A stretch of 39,757 bases of DNA from Saccharothrix coeruleofusca (GTDB taxonomy: Bacteria > Actinomycetota > Actinomycetes > Mycobacteriales > Pseudonocardiaceae), in assembly GCF_014648515.1 (NCBI RefSeq), contig NZ_BMRG01000022.1, forward strand, positions 62,677 to 102,433, in the 5' to 3' direction. Made by a program: the position numbers and the translations under genes. Of this stretch, positions 38,943 to 39,757 are shown piece after piece (the stretch's first letter is position 1; every line of letters starts with the position of its first letter). The notes under the pieces were generated by a model, which saw nothing but the letters and a program-made list of their open reading frames with translations, ran no database searches and was not told the origin of the DNA.

Positions 38943-39064
38943 ACGTGTACCCCGCTTCCTAAACAGTGTACGTGAGGGCCTGCCGCAAGGCTCCGTCGGC
39001 TTCAGCGACAGCAACGGACCGCGTTCGAACTACGTGTAGACGGCATCATAATTTGCGTGTACGT
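38943..39064. promoter_or_regulatory. Repeated ACGTGTA / GTGTACGT motifs between marR and P450
   Basis: ACGTGTA occurs at 38943-38949 and 39032-39038; GTGTACGT at 38966-38973 and 39057-39064. The two pairs are about 90 bp apart, one near each divergent gene. They are candidate regulator-binding sites. The rest of the 286-base gap holds no recognisable gene. Confidence 0.5.
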
Positions 39065-39150
39065 TGCCTCATATCTGAACTGCGAGCGGTGCTCCTGACG
39101 GCCATGCCGGAGCGCAGCGCCGCGCACACCACCACGGAAGGGAACCAAGC

Positions 39151-39757
39151 GTGGAGCCGAACTACCCACTGCACCTGCCGGACTTCTACATCGGCGACCC
39201 CGCACCGGCCTACCGGGACTTGCGCCGCAACTCCCCGGTCCACTGGACCAGCGCCAACGGTGGGTTCTGGGGCATCACGCGCTACGAGGACGTCAAGTTC
39301 ATCGGCGCGCGGCCACACCTGTTCTCGTCGGCGAAGGGCGTGCTGATGCCGGACGGCAAGCCTCGGGCGGTGGACCCGCGCCCGATGCTCATCACGACCG
39401 ATCCGCCGCGGCACAAGGCACTGCGCCAGCTGATCTCGAAGGGCTTCACCCCGAAGCACATCAACGCGATGGAGCCCGACGTCCGCGCGATAGTGCGCGG
39501 CGTGCTGGACTCCGCGAAGCCCGGCGTCGAACTGGAGTACGCGGAGGGGATCGTCGCCAAGGTCCCGGTCCGGATCATCGCCGACCTGCTCGGAGCGCCG
39601 CCCGAGGACTGGGAGCGGTTCCGCGCCTGGTCCGACGCATCCGTCGGCTCGGCCGACCCCGACATCACGTTGTCCTCGCAGGACGCGTTCGGGGCGCTGA
39701 CCGCCTACTTCCGCCAGTTGATCGACCTGCGCCAGCGGAACCGCACCAACGACCTCA
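39151..39757 (+). CDS. Cytochrome P450, 3' end outside window
   Basis: The first 202 residues of a bacterial class I cytochrome P450. Recognisable are the N-terminal PLHLPDFYIGDPAPAYRDLR with W in PVHW, the SSAKGV region before the C helix, MLITTDPPRHKALRQLISKGF (helix C with heme-propionate contacts), IVAKVPVRIIADLLGAP (helix D-E) and WSDASVG. The I-helix oxygen-binding motif and heme-Cys loop lie beyond the right edge. The GTG start at 39151 has AGGGA seven bases upstream. It needs ferredoxin partners, not seen here. Substrate unknown; divergent MarR suggests induction by a small aromatic or lipophilic compound. Confidence 0.92.
   Translation, partial: MEPNYPLHLPDFYIGDPAPAYRDLRRNSPVHWTSANGGFWGITRYEDVKFIGARPHLFSSAKGVLMPDGKPRAVDPRPMLITTDPPRHKALRQLISKGFTPKHINAMEPDVRAIVRGVLDSAKPGVELEYAEGIVAKVPVRIIADLLGAPPEDWERFRAWSDASVGSADPDITLSSQDAFGALTAYFRQLIDLRQRNRTNDL

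Noticed and set aside
37428-39757. Biosynthetic gene cluster starting at the P450
   Set aside because: Only a truncated P450 and a MarR are in view; without the sequence beyond the edge a cluster cannot be supported.

Overview
The window is very GC-rich, with almost every codon ending in G or C, GTG/TTG starts, LAxTG-type wall anchoring and actinobacterial gene families. It comes from a high-GC actinomycete. A member of the Pseudonocardiaceae (Actinosynnema/Saccharothrix/Crossiella-like) is my best guess, but the sequence alone does not prove the genus. It looks like a chromosomal accessory region. I found about 34 protein genes, two cut by the window edges, and no tRNA, rRNA, insertion sequence, prophage or CRISPR array.

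Layout. 1-5.4 kb: a Ski2-like helicase (3' end outside the window), a secreted GH43/CBM13 galactanase-like enzyme and an unknown protein. 5.4-9.2 kb: a PEP mutase/isocitrate lyase-family enzyme with a LysR regulator, then a NarL-type two-component system. 9.2-11.5 kb: a secreted M15-like protein, then a TetR regulator divergent from an FMN reductase with twin operators, ending in a 14-bp tandem repeat and a terminator. 11.5-17.8 kb: a GH6 cellulase, a DinB-fold protein, a MetE-C-like protein, a methyltransferase, an XRE regulator, an SDR and a small unknown protein. 17.8-23.6 kb: a tightly overlapping five-gene operon. 23.6-31.4 kb: an RsbW-like kinase behind a SigF/SigB-like promoter, an alditol oxidase, an SDR, an isochorismatase-fold protein, a secreted GH2 beta-galactosidase and a STAS antagonist. 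31.6-34.7 kb: a HemK-like methyltransferase, a CDGSH protein, a heme-oxygenase-like diiron enzyme and a YbdK-type ligase. 34.7-39.8 kb: MarR/MFS exporter divergent from TetR, a secreted Cip1-like protein behind a CebR-type box, and MarR divergent from a cytochrome P450 (3' end outside the window).

The most interesting system is the 17.8-23.6 kb operon. A cobalamin riboswitch core can be read directly upstream of it. The five genes encode a wall-anchored alpha/alpha-barrel protein with an LARTG sorting signal, a membrane-tethered small extracellular domain, EcfT, a fused double-ATPase EcfA and an S component. My reading is a vitamin B12 importer whose surface receptor resembles animal transcobalamin/intrinsic factor split into two polypeptides.

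A second theme is carbohydrate use: GH43, GH6, GH2, a sugar-alcohol oxidase and the Cip1-like protein, the last with a near-perfect CebR operator over its promoter. A third theme is leaderless transcription: at least eight genes have a TANNNT -10 box ending 6 or 7 bases before the start codon.
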